Source of the DNA: Hippopus hippopus
Lineage: Eukaryota; Mollusca; Bivalvia; Cardiida; Cardiidae
Length of the DNA stretch: 64,000 nucleotides
NCBI GenBank assembly: GCA_946811185.2
Contig: OX328102.1
Span: 51,189,619-51,253,618, forward strand
Reading direction: 5' to 3'
A model generated the notes under the pieces. The model was not told the DNA's origin and searched no databases. It saw only the letters and a program-made list of their open reading frames with translations. Position 1 is the first letter of the stretch. The number at the start of each line of letters is the position of its first letter. The position numbers and the translations under genes are program-made. Shown one piece after another: positions 37,255 through 50,540 of the stretch.

Positions 37255-37624
37255 TTAAGGTAGTTGACCCATAACGCTTTTAGTGCAAAATGGAATAAAA
37301 TTTCTTTATAGTTGATAAATCAGGATTTATACTGATATAATAAATTTGCAGATTTTCAACCGACCAGAAATTCCTTTGATGTCTATCTTGAAATTATTTG
37401 TTGATACTTTTGTTAGTCTCTAGAGAAGGGAGGTAATTATTATCTCCCTTTGTTATGAGAATATAGTGGTTTTAGATTTATAATTGATAAGTCTTTATAG
37501 GAAGAAAAGAAAAAAGTGGCTCGGTTAAAGATGTACAATAATACGCACTTTTAATCATAGCAAATTTTGTAGGATAATATTATAGGGGAAATAGCTGTTT
37601 TCTATTACGGGTTCACTACCTTAA
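37255..37624 (+). mobile_element. Full-length MITE, unit 6 (last copy in the window)
   Basis: 370 bp, one private change (GTTAAAGATGTAC near 37526 for GTTAAAGTTGTAC). It marks the right-hand limit of class I sequence: no full copy occurs after it. Confidence 0.85.
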
Positions 37625-40536
37625 ATCTAACAAACAGTATTGGAAAAGTAGCCATTTGATATTGCAAACTTCCATTTCTTGTTTACGCAATAAAGTCTGC
37701 ATTTGTAGTCAGATTTTCATGAAACTTGTATTGTTGCTTTGTATCATCAACAGCTTGAAACCTATTGATTTTGAAAATCTCCTACAAACAGTACGGGAAA
37801 AGTAACCATTTGAATTAGCAAATTTCCATTTCTTGTTTACACAATAAAGTCGGCATTTGTGGTCCGATTTTCATGAAACTTCCACAGTTCCTTTGTATGA
37901 TCAACAGCTTGAACCTTATTGATTTTGAAAAAGAAATAAAAAACAGTATTGGAAAAGTAGCCATTTGAAAGTGAAAATTTCCATTTCATGTTTAGGCTAT
38001 AATGTCTGCATTAGTGGTCAGATTTTCAGGAAACTTGCATAGTTGCTTTCTATCATCAACAGCTTAAACGCTATTGATTTTGAAAAACATCCAACAAACA
38101 GTAGAAGAAAAGAAGACATTTCATATTGCAAATATCCATTTCTTGTTTATGCAATAAAGTCTGCATTTGTAGTCAGATTTTTATGAAACTTGAACGGTTG
38201 CTTTGTATCATCAAAAGCTTGAATCATATTGATTTGGAAAAATCCAACAACCAGTAGCCATTTGAAGATGAAAATATTCATTTCTTGTTTACGCAATAAA
38301 GTCTGCATTTGTAATCAGATTCACATGAACCTTACACAGTTGCTTTGTGTCATCAACAGCTTGAACGCTATTAATTTTGAAATTAATCTAAAAATCAGTA
38401 CTGGAAAAGGAGCCATTTGAAATTGCAAATTTACATAACTTCTTTACGCAATAAAGTCTGCATTTGTAATATGATTTTCATGAAACTTGCACAGTTGCTT
38501 TGTATCATCAACAGCTTGAACACTATTGATTTTGAAATAAATCTAACAAACACTACTGGAAAAGTAGCCATTTGAATTTGCAAATTTCCATTTCTTGTTT
38601 ATGGAATAAAGTCTGCATTTGTAATCAGATTTTCATGAAACTTCTACAGTTGCTTTGTAATATCAACAGATTGAACCGTATTGATTGAAAAAACAAAAGA
38701 AAAACAGAAATGGTACGGGATAATTAGCCATTTGAATTTGCAAATTTCCATTTCGTGTTTACGCAATAAAGTCTCCATTTGTAGTCAGATTTTTATGAAA
38801 CTTGCACAGTTGCTTTGTATCATCAACAGCTTGAACCCTTCTTGATTCTGAAAAAAATCCAACAAACCGTTCTGGAAAAGTAGCCATTTGAAGGATTTCC
38901 TTTTCTTGTTTACGCTATTAAGTCTGCATTTGTAGTCAGATTTTCATAAAACTTGTATAGTTGCTTTGTATCATCACAGTTTGAACGCTATTGATTTAGA
39001 AAAAAGATCCAACAAACAGTACAGGAAAAGTAGCCATTTGAAGTTCCATATTTCCACTTTTTGTTACGCAATAAAGTCTGCATTTGTATTCAGATTTTCA
39101 TGAAACTTGTATAGTTGCTTTGTATCATCAACAGCTTGAACCCTATTGATTTTGACAAAAAAATCCAATAATTAGTACAGGAAAAGTACCCGTTTGAAGT
39201 TGAAAATTTCCATTTCTTGTTTACGCAATATAATCTGCATTTGTAGTCAGATTTTCATGAAACTTGCATAGGTGCTTTGTATCATCAACGGCTTGAACCC
39301 TATTGATTTTGAATTAAATCTAACAAACAGTATTGAAAAAGTAGGTATTTGATATTGCAAACTTCCATTTCTTGTTTACGCAATAAAGTCTGCACTTGTA
39401 GTCAGATTTTCATGATACTTGCACAGTTGCTTTGTATTATCGACAGCTTGAACGCTATCGATTAAGAAAAATTAATGTAACATACAGTATTGGAAAAGTA
39501 GCCATTTGAAGGTGTAAATTACTATTTCTTGTTTACTCAATAAAGTCGGCATTTGTGGTCAGATTTTTACGAAACTTCTATAGTTCCTTTGTATCATCAA
39601 CAGCTTGAACACTATTGATTTAAAAAAAAACATACAAATAGTACAGGAAAAGTACCCATTTGAAGTTTCAAATTTCCAATTCTTGTTTACGCAATAAAGT
39701 CTGCATTTGTATTCAACTTTTCATGAAACTTTTATAGTTGCTTTGTATTATCAACAGCTTAAAGCCTATTGATTTTGAAAAAAATCCAACAAAGAGTATA
39801 GTAAAAGTAGCCATTTGAATTTGAAAATATCCATTTCTTGTTTACGCAATAAAGTCTGCATTTGTAGTCAGATTTTCATTAAACTTGCACAGTTGCTTTG
39901 TATCATCAACAGCTTAAATCCTGTTGATTTTGAAGAATATGTTAAAGGTTGCCATTTGAAGTTGAAAATATCCATTTTTTGTTTACGCAATAAAGTTTGC
40001 ATTTGTAGTCAGATTTTCATGAAACTTGCACAGTTGCTTTCTATCATCAACAACTTGAACGCTATTGATTTTGAAATAAATTTAACAAACAGTGTTGGAA
40101 AAGTAGCCATTTGAATTTTCAAATTTCCATTTTTTGTTTACTCAATAAAGTCTGCATTTGTAGTCAGATTTTCATGAAACTTGTGTAGGTGCTTTGTATG
40201 ATCAACAGCTAGAACCCATTGATTTTGAAAAACATCCAACGAACAGTACGGTAAAAAGTAGCCATTTGAATTTGAAAATTTCCATTTCTTGTTTACGCAA
40301 TAAAGTCTGCATTTGTAGTTAGATTTTCATGAAACTTGCACAGTTGCTTTGTATCATGAACAGCTTGAACCCTATTCTTTTTGAAAAAAAATCCTACAAA
40401 CAGTACGGGAAAAGTAGCAATTTGAATTTTAAAATTTCCTTTTCTTGTTTAGGCAATTTATTCTGCATTTGTGGTCAGATTTTTATGAAACTTGCACAGC
40501 TGCTTTGTATTATCAACAGCTTGAACCCTATTGTTT

Positions 40537-40735
40537 AGGGGTGGTAATTATTATCTCCCTTTGTAATGAGAATATAGTGGTTTTAGATTTATAATTGATA
40601 AGTCTTTATAGGAAGAAAAGAAAAAAGTGGCTCGGTTAAAGTTGTACAATAATACGCATTTTTAATCATAGCAAATTTTGTAGGATAATATTATAGGGGA
40701 AATAGCTGTTTTCTATTACGGGTTCACTACCTTAA
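40537..40735 (+). mobile_element. Internally deleted MITE, unit 6
   Basis: 199 bp, left border TTTAGGGG. The monomer just before it reads GAATTTTAAAATTTCC (near 40425), the class II form. Confidence 0.85.
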
Positions 40736-41489
40736 ATCTAACAAACAGTATTGGAAAAGTAGCCATTTGATATTACAAACTTCCATTTCTTGTTTACGCA
40801 ATAAAGTCTGCATTAGCTCCTTTGTATGATCAACAGCTTGAACCCTATTGATTTTGACAAAAAAATCCCATAATTAGTACGGGAAAAGTACCCGTTTGAA
40901 TTTGAAAATTTCCATTTCTTGTTTACGCAATATAATCTGCATTTGTAGTCAGATTTTCATGAAACTTGCATAATTGCTTTGTATCATCAACACCTTGAAC
41001 CCTTTTCATGTCGAAAAAAATCCAACAAACAGTACGGGAAAACTAGCCATTTGAAGTTGAAAATTTTCATTTCTTGTTTACGCAATTTATTCTGCATTTG
41101 TGGTCAGATTTTCATGAAACTTGCACAGTTGCTTTGTATCATAAACAGCTTGAACTCTATTGATTTGGAATTAAATCTAACAAACAGTATTGAAAAAGTA
41201 GCTTTTTGATATTGCAAACTTCCATTTCTTGTTTACGCAATCAAGTCTGTACTTGTAGTCAGATTTCCATGAAAGTTCCACAGTTGCTTTGTATCATCGA
41301 CAGTTTTAACGGTATCGATTAAGACAAAAAAAATGCAACATACATTATTAGAAAAGTAGACATATCAAGGTGAAAAATTCCATTTCTTCTCTACGCAATA
41401 AAGTCGGCATTTGTAGTCAGATTTTTATGAAACTTCTACAGTTCCTTTGTATGATCAACAGCTTGATCACTATTGATTTTAAAACAAAC

Positions 41490-41516
41490 AAAAAAAAAAA
41501 AAAACACACACACACA
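41490..41516 (+). repeat. Poly-A/CA microsatellite, unit 6
   Basis: AAAACAAAC lead, then fifteen A and six CA. The extra AAAC lead is typical of units 6-9. Confidence 0.9.
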
Positions 41517-41546
41517 AATAGTACAGGAAAAATACCCATTTGAAGT

Positions 41547-43266
41547 TATATTCCGGACAAGCACTAAATGCTGTAAAAATGATGATGGAAGGGAAATAAC
41601 TCAAAGACAGCACGAGGTTGGGTTACAATTTCACGTCATTTCTACTTAAGATGACAAAGTTATTCTTCGGACAAGAAAAGAAATGCTATAAAAATGAAGA
41701 TCAAAGGGGGAATAACTCGAAATTCGTCCTAGGAAGTGTTATGACTGCACTCCGTAATTTTTCAACAATCATGCATACCAAATTTGAAGATGTTTAGACT
41801 AGAGATGGCAAAGTTATATTCCGGACAAGCAGAAAATGCTGTAAAAATGACGATCAAAAGGAAAAAACTCAAAGACAGCATCAGGTAGAGTTATGGTTCT
41901 TTCGCACTGCACTCCGTATTATTGCAACAAACACAAATGCAGAGTTTCAAGTTCAATCGGACTGCAGATGATAAAGTTAAGGTGAAAGTGAAGATGAAAG
42001 TGGAATTATTCACAATCCGAGCTAGGTAGAGTTATTGTTCTTGTGCACTGTACTCCGTAACACTGCAACAAAAATGCATACCAAGTTGGAAGTCGTTCTG
42101 ACTTGAGATTACAAAGTTATATACCGGACAAGCACTAAATGCAGTGAACTGGATGATCAAATGGAAATAACTCAAAGACAGCACGAGGTAAAGTTACAAT
42201 TCTTGCGCACTGCACTTCCAAATATTGCAACAAATACACATACCATATTTCACGTCATTTCTACTTAAGATGACAAAGTTATGCTCCAGACAAGCAAGAA
42301 ATGCTATAAAAATTAACATCAAAGAGGGAATAATTCGAAATTCGTGCTAGAAAGAGTTATGGTTATTGTGCACTGCACTCAGTAATTTTTCAACAATCAT
42401 GCATACCAACTTTGAAGATGTTCAGACTAGAGATGGCAAAGTTATATTCCGGACAAGCAGAAAATGCTGTAAAAATGACGATCAAAAGGAAAAAACTCAA
42501 AGACAGCATAAGGTAGAGTTATGGTTCTTTCGCACTGCACTCCGTATTATTGCAACAAACACAAATGCAGAGTTTCAAGCTCAATCGGACTGGAGATGAC
42601 AAAGTAAAGCTCCGGAAAAAAAACTGGACTTTAAAAATGAAGATGAAAGTGGAATTACTCAAAATCCACGCTACATAGAGTTATTGTTCTTGCGCACTGT
42701 ACTCCGTAATATGGCAACAAACATGTATACCAAGTTTGAAGTCTTTCTGACTTGAGATGACAAAGTTACATTCCGGACAAGCACTAAATGCAGTAAAAAA
42801 GATGATCAAAGGGAAATAACTCAAAGACAGCACGAGGTAGGGTTACAATTCTTGCGCACTGCACTTCCAAATATTGCAACAAATAAGCATTCCATATTGC
42901 AAGTCATTCCTACTTAAGATGACAAAGTTATGCTCCGGACAAGCAAGAAATGCTATAAAAATGAACATCAAAGAGGGAAAAACTCAAAATTCGTGCTAGG
43001 AAGAGTTATGGTTATTGTGCACTCCACTCCCTAATTTTTCAACAATCATGCACACCAAATTTGAAGATGTTCAGACTAGAGATGGCAAAGTTATATTCCG
43101 GACAAGCAGAAAATGCTGTAAAAATGACGATCAAAGGGAAATAACTCAAAGACAGCATGAGGCAGATTTATGGTTCTTTCGCACCGTATTATTACAACAA
43201 ACACAAATGCAGAGTTTCAAGTCAATCGGACTGGAGATGACAAAGCTATGCTCCGGACAAAGAACT
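41547..43266 (-). repeat. Block B of unit 6
   Basis: 1720 bp. One A is missing in GCAACAAAAATGC near 42066, a change shared with unit 7. ATGAGGCAGATTTATGG near 43157 is also shared with units 7 and 8 (others have GAGGTAG). Confidence 0.93.
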
Positions 43267-43358
43267 GGACGCCGCCCGCCTGCCCGTCGGAAGCCGCCTG
43301 GACCCCCGTACGCCATCGGTGATCCCATAATACGTCCCGAATTCGACGGCCATATAAA
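43267..43358. other. GC-rich hinge, unit 6/7 boundary
   Basis: The GC-rich part is unchanged. Just beyond it the A block starts AGTAGCAATTTCC, the form used by all class II units (class I has AGTAGCCATTTCC). Confidence 0.85.
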
Positions 43359-46261
43359 AAAGTAGCAATTTCCAGTTGAAAATTTCCGTTTCTTGTTTAC
43401 GCAATAAAGTCTGCATTTGTAGTCAGATTTTCATGAAACTTGTATTGTTGCTTTGTATCATCAACAGCTTGAAACCTATTGATTTTGAAAATCTCCTACA
43501 AACAGTACGGGAAAAGTAACCATTTGAATTAGCAAATTTCCATTTCTTGTTTACACAATAAAGTCGGCATTTGTGGTCCGATTTTCATGAAACTTCCACA
43601 GTTCCTTTGTATGATCAACAGCTTGAACCTTATTGATTTTGAAAAAGAAATAAAAAACAGTATTGGAAAAGTAGCCATTTGAAAGTGAAAATTTCCATTT
43701 CATGTTTAGGCTATAATGTCTGCATTAGTGGTCAGATTTTCAGGAAACTTGCATAGTTGCTTTCTATCATCAACAGCTTAAACGCTATTGATTTTGAAAA
43801 ACATCCAACAAACAGTAGAAGAAAAGAAGACATTTCATATTGCAAATATCCATTTCTTGTTTATGCAATAAAGTCTGCATTTGTAGTCAGATTTTTATGA
43901 AACTTGAACGGTTGCTTTGTATCATCAAAAGCTTGAATCATATTGATTTGGAAAAATCCAACAACCAGTACGGAAAAAGTAGCCATTTGAAGATGAAAAT
44001 ATTCATTTCTTGTTTACGCAATAAAGTCTGCATTTGTAATCAGATTCACATGAACCTTACACAGTTGCTTTGTGTCATCAACAGCTTGAACGCTATTAAT
44101 TTTGAAATTAATCTAAAAATCAGTACTGGAAAAGGAGCCATTTGAAATTGCAAATTTACATAACTTCTTTACGCAATAAAGTCTGCATTTGTAATATGAT
44201 TTTCATGAAACTTGCACAGTTGCTTTGTATCATCAACAGCTTGAACACTATTGATTTTGAAATAAATCTAACAAACACTACTGGAAAAGTAGCCATTTGA
44301 ATTTGCAAATTTCCATTTCTTGTTTATGGAATAAAGTCTGCATTTGTAATCAGATTTTCATGAAACTTCTACAGTTGCTTTGTAATATCAACAGATTGAA
44401 CCGTATTGATTGAAAAAACAAAAGAAAAACAGAAATGGTACGGGATAATTAGCCATTTGAATTTGCAAATTTCCATTTCGTGTTTACGCAATAAAGTCTC
44501 CATTTGTAGTCAGATTTTTATGAAACTTGCACAGTTGCTTTGTATCATCAACAGCTTGAACCCTTCTTGATTCTGAAAAAAATCCAACAAACCGTTCTGG
44601 AAAAGTAGCCATTTGAAGGATTTCCTTTTCTTGTTTACGCTATTAAGTCTGCATTTGTAGTCAGATTTTCATAAAACTTCTATAGTTGCTTTGTATCATC
44701 ACAGTTTGAACGCTATTGATTTAGAAAAAAAATCCAACAAACAGTACAGGAAAAGTAGCCATTTGAAGTTCCATATTTCCACTTTTTGTTACGCAATAAA
44801 GTCTGCATTTGTATTCAGATTTTCATGAAACTTGTATAGTTGCTTTGTATCATCAACAGCTTGAACCCTATTGATTTTGACAAAAAAATCCAATAATTAG
44901 TACAGGAAAAGTACCCGTTTGAAGTTGAAAATTTCCATTTCTTGTTTACGCAATATAATCTGCATTTGTAGTCAGATTTTCATGAAACTTGCATAGGTGC
45001 TTTGTATCATCAACGGCTTGAACCCTATTGATTTTGAATTAAATCTAACAAACAGTATTGAAAAAGTAGGTATTTGATATTGCAAACTTCCATTTCTTGT
45101 TTACGCAATAAAGTCTGCACTTGTAGTCAGATTTTCATGATACTTACACAGTTGCTTTGTATTATCGACAGCTTGAACGCTATCGATTAAGAAAAATTAA
45201 TGTAACATACAGTATTGGAAAAGTAGCCATTTGAAGGTGTAAATTACTATTTCTTGTTTACTCAATGAAGTCGGCATTTGTGGTCAGATTTTTACGAAAC
45301 TTCTATAGTTCCTTTGTATCATCAACAGCTTGAACACTATTGATTTAAAAAAAAACATACAAATAGTACAGGAAAAGTACCCATTTGAAGTTTCAAATTT
45401 CCAATTCTTGTTTACGCAATAAAGTCTGCATTTGTATTCAACTTTTCATGAAACTTTTATAGTTGCTTTGTATTATCAACAGCTTAAAGCCTATTGATTT
45501 TGAAAAAAATCCAACAAAGAGTATAGTAAAAGTAGCCATTTGAATTTGAAAATATCCATTTCTTGTTTACGCAATAAAGTCTGCATTTGTAGTCAGATTT
45601 TCATTAAACTTGCACAGTTGCTTTGTATCATCAACAGCTTAAATCCTGTTGATTTTGAAGAATATGTTAAAGGTTGCCATTTGAAGTTGAAAATATCCAT
45701 TTTTTGTTTACGCAATAAAGTTTGCATTTGTAGTCAGATTTTCATGAAACTTGCACAGTTGCTTTCTATCATCAACAACTTGAACGCTATTGATTTTGAA
45801 ATAAATTTAACAAACAGTGTTGGAAAAGTAGCCATTTGAATTTTCAAATTTCCATTTCTTGTTTACTCAATAATGTCTGCATTTGTAGTCAGATTTTCAT
45901 GAATTTTGTGTAGGTGCTTTGTATGATCAACAGCTAGAACCCATTGATTTTGAAAAACATCCAACGAACAGTACGGTAAAAAGTAGCCATTTGAATTTGA
46001 AAATTTCCATTTCTTGTTTACGCAATAAAGTCTGCATTTGTAGTTAGATTTTCATGACACTTGCACAGTTGCTTTGTATCATGAACAGCTTGAACCCTAT
46101 TCTTTTTGAAAAAAAATCCTACAAACAGTACGGGAAAAGTAGCAATTTGAATTTTAAAATTTCCTTTTCTTGTTTAGGCAATTTATTCTGCATTTGTGGT
46201 CAGATTTTTATGAAACTTGCACAGCTGCTTTGTATTATCAACAGCTTGAACCCTATTGTTT

Positions 46262-46460
46262 AGGGGTGGTAATTATTATCTCCCTTTGTAATGAGAATAT
46301 AGTGGTTTTAGATTTATAATTGATAAGTCTTTATAGGAAGAAAAGAAAAAAGTGGCTCGGTTAAAGTTGTACAATAATACGCATTTTTAATCATAGCAAA
46401 TTTTGTAGGATAATATTATAGGGGAAATAGCTGTTTTCTATTACGGGTTCACTACCTTAA
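46262..46460 (+). mobile_element. Internally deleted MITE, unit 7
   Basis: 199 bp, left border TTTAGGGG. It is the last copy with the mutated left border. Confidence 0.85.
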
Positions 46461-47370
46461 ATCTAACAAACAGTATTGGAAAAGTAGCCATTTGATATTG
46501 CAAACTTCCATTTCTTGTTTACGCAATAAAGTCTGCATTTGTAGTCAGATTTTCATGAAACTTGCACTGTTGCTTTGTATCATGGACAGCTTGAAGGCTA
46601 TCGATTAAGAAAAAAAATGCAACATACAGTATTGGAAAAGTAGCCATTTGAAGTTCCAAATTTCCATTTCTTGTTTACGCAATAAAGTCTGCATTAGCTC
46701 CTTTGTATGATCAACAGCTTGAACCCTATTGATTTTGACAAAAAAATCCCATAATTAGTACGGGAAAAGTACCCGTTTGAATTTGAAAATTTCCATTTCT
46801 TGTTTACGCAATATAATCTGCATTTGTAGTCAGATTTTCATGAAACTTGCATAGTTGCTTTGTATCATCAACACCTTGAACCCTTTTCATGTCGAAAAAA
46901 ATCCAACAAACAGTACGGGAAAACTAGCCATTTGAAGTTGAAAATTTTCATTTCTTGTTTACGCAATTTATTCTGCATTTGTGGTCAGATTTTCATGAAA
47001 CTTGCACAGTTGCTTTGTATCATAAACAGCTTGAACTCTATTGATTTGGAATTAAATCTAACAAACAGTATTGAAAAAGTAGCTTTTTGATATTGCAAAC
47101 TTCCATTTCTTGTTTACGCAATCAAGTCTGTACTTGTAGTCAGATTTCCATGAAAGGTCCACAGTTGCTTTGTATCATCGACAGTTTTAACGGTATCGAT
47201 TAAGACAAAAAAAATGCAACATACATTATTAGAAAAGTAGACATATCAAGGTGAAAAATTCCATTTCTTCTCTACGCAATAAAGTCGGCATTTGTAGTCA
47301 GATTTTTATGAAACTTCTACAGTTCCTTTGTATGATCAACAGCTTGATCACTATTGATTTTAAAACAAAC

Positions 47371-47396
47371 AAAAAAAAAAAACACACACACACACA
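47371..47396 (+). repeat. Poly-A/CA microsatellite, unit 7
   Basis: Twelve A and seven CA. Confidence 0.9.
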
Positions 47397-47426
47397 AATA
47401 GTACAGGAAAAATACCCATTTGAAGT

Positions 47427-48822
47427 TATATTCCGGACAAGCACTAAATGCTGTAAAAATGATGATGGAAGGGAAATAACTCAAAGACAGCACGAGGTTG
47501 GGTTACAATTTCACGTCATTTCTACTTAAGATGACAAAGTTATTCTCCGGACAAGAAAAGAAATGCTATAAAAATGAAGATCAAAGGGGGAATAACTCGA
47601 AATTCGTCCTAGGAAGTGTTATGACTGCACTCCGTAATTTTTCAACAATCATGCATACCAACTTTGAAGATGTTCAGACTAGAGATGGCAAAGTTATATT
47701 CCGGACAAGCAGAAAATGCTGTAAAAATGACGATCAAAAGGAAAAAACTCAAAGACAGCATCAGGTAGAGTTATGGTTCTTTCGCACTGCACTCCGTATT
47801 ATTGCAACAAACACAAATGCAGAGTTTCAAGTTCAATCGGACTGCAGATGATAAAGTTAAGGTGAAAGTGAAGATGAAAGTGGAATTATTCACAATCCGA
47901 GCTAGGTAGAGTTATTGTTCTTGTGCACTGTACTCCGTAACACTGCAACAAAAATGCATACCAAGTTGGAAGTCGTTCTGACTTGAGATTACAAAGTTAT
48001 ATACCGGACAAGCACTAAATGCAGTGAACTGGATGATCAAATGGAAATAACTCAAAGACAGCACGAGGTAAAGTTACAATTCTTGCGCACTGCACTTCCA
48101 AATATTGCAACAAATACACATACCATATTTCACGTCATTTCTACTTAAGATGACAAAGTTATGCTCCAGACAAGCAAGAAATGCTATAAAAATTAACATC
48201 AAAGAGGGAATAATTCGAAATTCGTGCTATAAAGAGTTATGGTTATTGTGCACTGCACTCAGTAATTTTTTCAACAATCATGCATACCAACTTTGAAGAT
48301 GTTCAGACTAGAGATGGCAAAGTTATATTCCGGACAAGCAGAAAATGCTGTAAAAATGACGATCAAAGGGAAAAAACTCAAAGACAGCATCAGGTAGAGT
48401 TATGGTTCTTTCGCACTGCACTCCGTATTATTGCAACAAACACAAATGCAGAGTTTCAAGCTCAATCGGACTGGAGATGACAAAGTCAAGCTCCGGAAAA
48501 AAAACTGGACTTTAAAAATGAAGATGAAAGTGGAATTACTCAAAATCCACGCTACATAGAGTTATTGTTCTTGCGCACTGTACTCCGTAATATGGCAACA
48601 AACATGCATACCAAGTTTGAAGTCTTTCTGACTTGAGATGACAAAGTTACATTCCGGACAAGCACTAAATGCAGTAAAAAAGATGATCAAAGGGAAATAA
48701 CTCAAAGACAGGATGAGGCAGATTTATGGTTCTTTCGCACCGTATTATTACAACAAACACAAATGCAGAGTTTCAAGTCAATCGGACTGGAGATGACAAA
48801 GCTATGCTCCGGACAAAGAACT
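47427..48822 (-). repeat. Block B of unit 7, two monomers deleted
   Basis: 1396 bp, 325 bp shorter than normal. The sequence jumps at AAAGACAG/GATGAGG near 48710, from the monomer that normally reads GACAGCACGAGG directly into the last monomer, which reads GACAGCATGAGG. The break lies in sequence common to both, so homologous unequal exchange is the simple explanation. Confidence 0.93.
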
Positions 48823-48914
48823 GGACGCCGCCCGCCTGCCCGTCGGAAGCCGCCTGGACCCCCGTACGCCATCGGTATTCCCATAATACGTCCCGAATTC
48901 GACGGCCATATAAA
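48823..48914. other. GC-rich hinge, unit 7/8 boundary (variant)
   Basis: Carries CATCGGTATTCCC where other copies have CATCGGTGATCCC. This variant follows the block B that has the two-monomer deletion. Confidence 0.85.
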
Positions 48915-50540
48915 AAAGTAGCAATTTCCAGTTGAAAATTTCCGTTTCTTGTTTACGCAATAAAGTTTGCATTTGTGGTCAGATTTTCATGAAACTTGTA
49001 TAGTTGCTTTGTATCATCAACAGCTTGAAACCTATTGATTTTGAAAATCTCCTACAAACAGTACGGGAAAAGTAACCATTTGAATTAGCAAATTTCCATT
49101 TCTTGTTTACACAATAAAGTCTGCATTTGTGGTCAGATTTTCATGAAACTTCCACAGTTCCTTTGTATGATCAACAGCTTGAACCTTATTGATTTTGAAA
49201 AAGAAATAAAAAACAGTATTGGAAAAGTAGCCATTTGAAAGTGAAAATTTCCATTTCGTGTTTAGGCTATAATGTCTGCATTAGTGGTCAGGTTTTCAGG
49301 AAACTTGCATAGTTGCTTTCTATCATCAACAGCTTAAACGCTATTGATTTTGAAAAACATCCAACAAACAGTAGAAGAAAAGAAGACATTTCATATTGCA
49401 AATATCCATTTCTTGTTTATGCAATAAAGTCTGCATTTGTAGTCAGATTTTTATGAAACTTGAACGGTTGCTTTGTATCATCAAAAGCTTGAATCATATT
49501 GATTTGGAAAAATCCAACAACCAGTACGGAAAAAGTAGCCATTTGAAGATGAAAATATTCATTTCTTGTTTACGCAATAAAGTCTGCATTTGTAATCAGA
49601 TTCACATGAACCTTACACAGTTGCTTTGTGTCATCAACAGCTTGAACGCTATTAATTTTGAAATTAATCTAAAAATCAGTACTGGAAAAGGAGCCATTTG
49701 AAATTGCAAATTTACATAACTTCTTTACGCAATAAAGTCTGCTTTTGTAATATGATTTTCATGAAACTTGCACAGTTGCTTTGTATCATCAACAGCTTGA
49801 ACACTATTGATTTTGAAATAAATCTAACAAACACTACTGGAAAAGTAGCCATTTGAATTTGCAAATTTCCATTTCTTGTTTATGGAATAAAGTCTGCATT
49901 TGTAATCAGATTTTCATGAAACTTCTACAGTTGCTTTGTAATATCAACAGATTGAACCGTATTGATTGAAAAAACAAAAGAAAAACAGAAATGGTACGGG
50001 ATAATTAGCCATTTGAATTTGCAAATTTCCATTTCGTGTTTACGCAATAAAGTCTCCATTTGTAGTCAGATTTTTATGAAACTTGCACAGTTGCTTTGTA
50101 TCATCAACAGCTTGAACCCTTCTTGATTCTGAAAAAAATCCAACAAACCGTTCTGGAAAAGTAGCCATTTGAAGGATTTCCTTTTCTTGTTTACGCTATT
50201 AAGTCTGCATTTGTAGTCAGATTTTCATAAAACTTCTATAGTTGCTTTGTATCATCACAGTTTGAACGCTATTGATTTAGAAAAAAAATCCAACAAACAG
50301 TACAGGAAAAGTAGCCATTTGAAGTTCCATATTTCCACTTTTTGTTACGCAATAAAGTCTGCATTTGTATTCAGATTTTCATGAAACTTGTATAGTTGCT
50401 TTGTATCATCAACAGCTTGAACCCTATTGATTTTGACAAAAAAATCCAATAATTAGTACAGGAAAAGTACCCGTTTGAAGTTGAAAATTTCCATTTCTTG
50501 TTTACGCAATATAATCTGCATTTGTAGTCAGATTTTCATG

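Larger units (their letters stand above)
34856..41546 (+). repeat. Block A of unit 6 (class I + class II fusion)
   Basis: 6691 bp. Without its two MITEs this is about 6.12 kb, close to 40 monomers against about 30 in class I and 25 in class II. The left segment to about 37624 is class I; the right segment from about 37850 is class II. The expected monomer with CATGGACAGCTTGAAGGC, present before GCATTAGCTCC in the other units, is missing near 40800. Confidence 0.92.
34826..43328. repeat. HOR unit 6 (hybrid class I/class II, 8503 bp)
   Basis: Longest unit in the window. From 34826 through the full MITE (ends 37624) it follows class I. From about 37850 it follows the class II block A seen at the start of units 7-10, including the distinctive GTCGGCATTTGTGGTCCGATT at 37851 also found at 43563. 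The switch lies within 37625-37850. Relative to unit 7 it has lost about 10 bp near 38255 and one whole A monomer near 40780-40815. Together these account for the 166-bp offset shift between the two units. Confidence 0.93.
43359..47426 (+). repeat. Block A of unit 7 (class II)
   Basis: 4068 bp. Class II differs from class I mainly between the fourth or fifth monomer and the monomer near CATACAAATAGTACAGG. It lacks the full MITE and several flanking monomers and has private monomers, such as the one with CGTATTGATTGAAAAAAC near 44401. Private to unit 7 are TCATGACACTTGC near 46052 and GAATTTTGTGTAGG near 45901. Confidence 0.94.
43329..48884. repeat. HOR unit 7 (class II, 5556 bp)
   Basis: Shortest complete unit. 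It has no full MITE, only the 199-bp form. Block B is 1396 bp instead of about 1721 because two monomers are missing. Its first A monomer reads GTCTGCATTTGTAGTCAG then CTTGTATTGTTGC. This matches the monomer that follows the full MITE in units 5 and 6, not the first monomer of any other unit. Confidence 0.94.

Noticed and set aside
37255..37624. Independent MITE insertions in each unit
   Set aside because: All copies lie at the same place in the same monomer with the same flanks, so they were copied with the unit.
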